DNA from: Gemmatales bacterium | GTDB lineage: Bacteria > Planctomycetota > Planctomycetia > Gemmatales > HRBIN36 | Direction of reading: 5' to 3' | Length of the DNA: 64,000 nucleotides | NCBI GenBank assembly: GCA_025060195.1 | Contig: JANXCQ010000001.1 | Span: 192,352-256,351 of the forward strand | In this document: one piece after another, positions 63,124-64,000 of the stretch | Layout of the letters: every line of letters starts with the position of its first letter | Numbering within the stretch: position 1 is the first letter of the stretch | Made by a program: the position numbers and the translations under genes | Notes under the pieces: model-generated | The model's input: the letters and a program-made list of their open reading frames with translations, nothing else | The model's database searches: none | What the model was told of the DNA's origin: nothing

Positions 63124-63810
63124 TCAGTTCTGACTAAAGGCAGGCGGGAAAGAGCGGGCTTGACGCGGCATGGGAAGCAGTTCTGGGAGCTGGAGGTTGC
63201 GTAAGTGACGTAACAACGCGTGGGCCCTTTCTTCGACGTCTAAAGTTTCTAAGAGATGTTGCTTGATACGTAATTCGAAGGGTAAGGCGAACGCTAAGAT
63301 GTCGCAGATGACACCCACGGGCACTGGGAGCTGATCCAAGGCGGCAATAGTTTCCCGCAATGGATGCTCGGGGTTTAGTCGCGAGGAGATTTCCCTAAGC
63401 AGCTCGCGTTTAAGAACTTGGTCAACTTCGATTTCTAAATCCGGCATGGGCCAACCCCGTGCTTGGCGGTAACGAGTGTCGGCCGGTATTTCGTTTTCGA
63501 TACGGAAGCGACAGAGCCCTTGTAGCAATAAATTAAATCGGCCGTTAGCCAGACGTTCGTGCCAACGGATGCGTCCCAAGCATGCCACGTCGTAAATAGC
63601 AGGTTTGCCCCAATAATGCGCTTCCCAGCCAGGCTTTAGTAACACCATCGCAATGAGTCCGTCATCAGCCAGGGCATGTTCGGTCATTTCGATGTAGCGT
63701 GATTCGAAAATGTGTAACGGTTGCAAGGCGTGCGGGAACAGCACGACATTCGGCAAGGGGAACAGGCGTACTACTCCGTTGAAATTGGGGGGCAGTGCTT
63801 CCTGACTCAT
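63124..63810 (-). CDS. LON substrate-binding domain protein
   Basis: The 228-residue protein consists of the N-terminal domain of Lon protease alone: RLFPLPNVVLFPHALQPLHI at the start, ESRYIEMTEHALADDG and RRIR-like LGRIRWHERLANGRFNLLL, then a helical second half. No ATPase or protease domain is present and the protein ends normally, so it is a stand-alone LON-domain protein of the kind common in many bacteria. It may act as an adaptor or substrate-recognition factor; function is unproven. The ribosome site is weak (GGCGGC). Confidence 0.88.
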   Translation of the reverse strand: MSQEALPPNFNGVVRLFPLPNVVLFPHALQPLHIFESRYIEMTEHALADDGLIAMVLLKPGWEAHYWGKPAIYDVACLGRIRWHERLANGRFNLLLQGLCRFRIENEIPADTRYRQARGWPMPDLEIEVDQVLKRELLREISSRLNPEHPLRETIAALDQLPVPVGVICDILAFALPFELRIKQHLLETLDVEERAHALLRHLRNLQLPELLPMPRQARSFPPAFSQN

Positions 63811-64000
63811 GCCGCCAACCCAATTGTTGGTGCCATTGTATTATAGGCGACCAAGTTCGCTATCTATCACGAAACGTTTCAATTTCCGTATTTTCTGCGC
63901 GGACAACTCGTCTGAGACGGGCGCCTTCCCAAAATATTTCGACGCGGCTGCTTGCAGCGGTATAGTTCGAATTTCGTTAAACGAACCATAACTAAGGTAA

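Noticed and set aside
63868-63973. Open stretch of about 35 codons on the minus strand near the right edge
   Set aside because: The translation looks somewhat protein-like but it has stops on both sides and no start codon; possibly a relic, not supportable.
1-64000. CRISPR array, rRNA, intact insertion sequence or phage genes
   Set aside because: No regularly spaced repeats, no rRNA-like sequence, no transposase and no phage structural genes were seen.

Overview
The window looks like a chromosomal segment of a planctomycete, probably of the Gemmata/Thermogemmata type. This is inferred from gene content alone. The evidence is: a Ser/Thr kinase fused to WD40 repeats, a 21-repeat WD40 exoprotein, an ELWxxDGT protein carrying the planctomycete 'EPLEDR' N-terminal motif, a Tat-exported DUF1501 protein, a propeller/cytochrome c fusion, a DUF1570 protein, a cysteine-rich 'YTV'-like wall protein, and BatC/D/E-like proteins. 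Genes sit on both strands in short operons. One tRNA gene is present (Thr, UGU). There is no rRNA, CRISPR array or intact insertion sequence.

Layout: 1-9.8 kb holds the C-terminal part of a kinase/WD40 protein, a convergent WD40 exoprotein, the ELWxxDGT protein, and an MscS channel overlapping a small cytochrome c. 10-17 kb holds a secreted alpha/beta hydrolase, a flavoprotein, then coaE, rho and ribH. 16.9-19.5 kb is a decayed region: a full-length but broken D12-class DNA adenine methylase pseudogene followed by about 1.7 kb without recognisable genes. 19.5-29.4 kb holds a small conserved protein, a XerC/D recombinase, a thioredoxin-fold/TPR protein, DUF1501, a propeller/cytochrome c protein, and a 1.2-kb-codon FHA-like/coiled-coil/pseudokinase protein. 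29.5-39 kb holds an extended Tex protein, tRNA-Thr, a small Cys/His protein, an SDR, an amidohydrolase, a DUF1570 protein and a Gfo/Idh/MocA oxidoreductase. 39.1-44.5 kb is a tightly overlapping minus-strand operon: a fused acyltransferase/AMP-ligase followed by BatC-, BatD- and BatE-like genes.

The most interesting block is 44.8-57.3 kb, an eleven-gene plus-strand operon with mostly overlapping or closely spaced genes. It encodes a GDP-route legionaminic-acid-type nonulosonate pathway (PtmE-, LegB-, LegC-, LegG-, LegI- and LegF-like), combined with the three-part acetamidino module (HisH2/WbuY, WbuX/PseA amidotransferase, HisF2/WbuZ) and two mutually related proteins of about 550 residues that I cannot assign to a named family. 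I infer a CMP-activated, acetamidino-modified legionaminic-type sugar, with the two unknown proteins as candidate transferases. No LegH-like N-acetyltransferase is visible in the window. From 57.7 kb to the end come the YTV-like wall protein with a likely terminator, then minus-strand genes for TsaD, a MEMO-family protein with an N-terminal extension, a coiled-coil lipoprotein, a methyltransferase and a LON-substrate-binding-domain protein.
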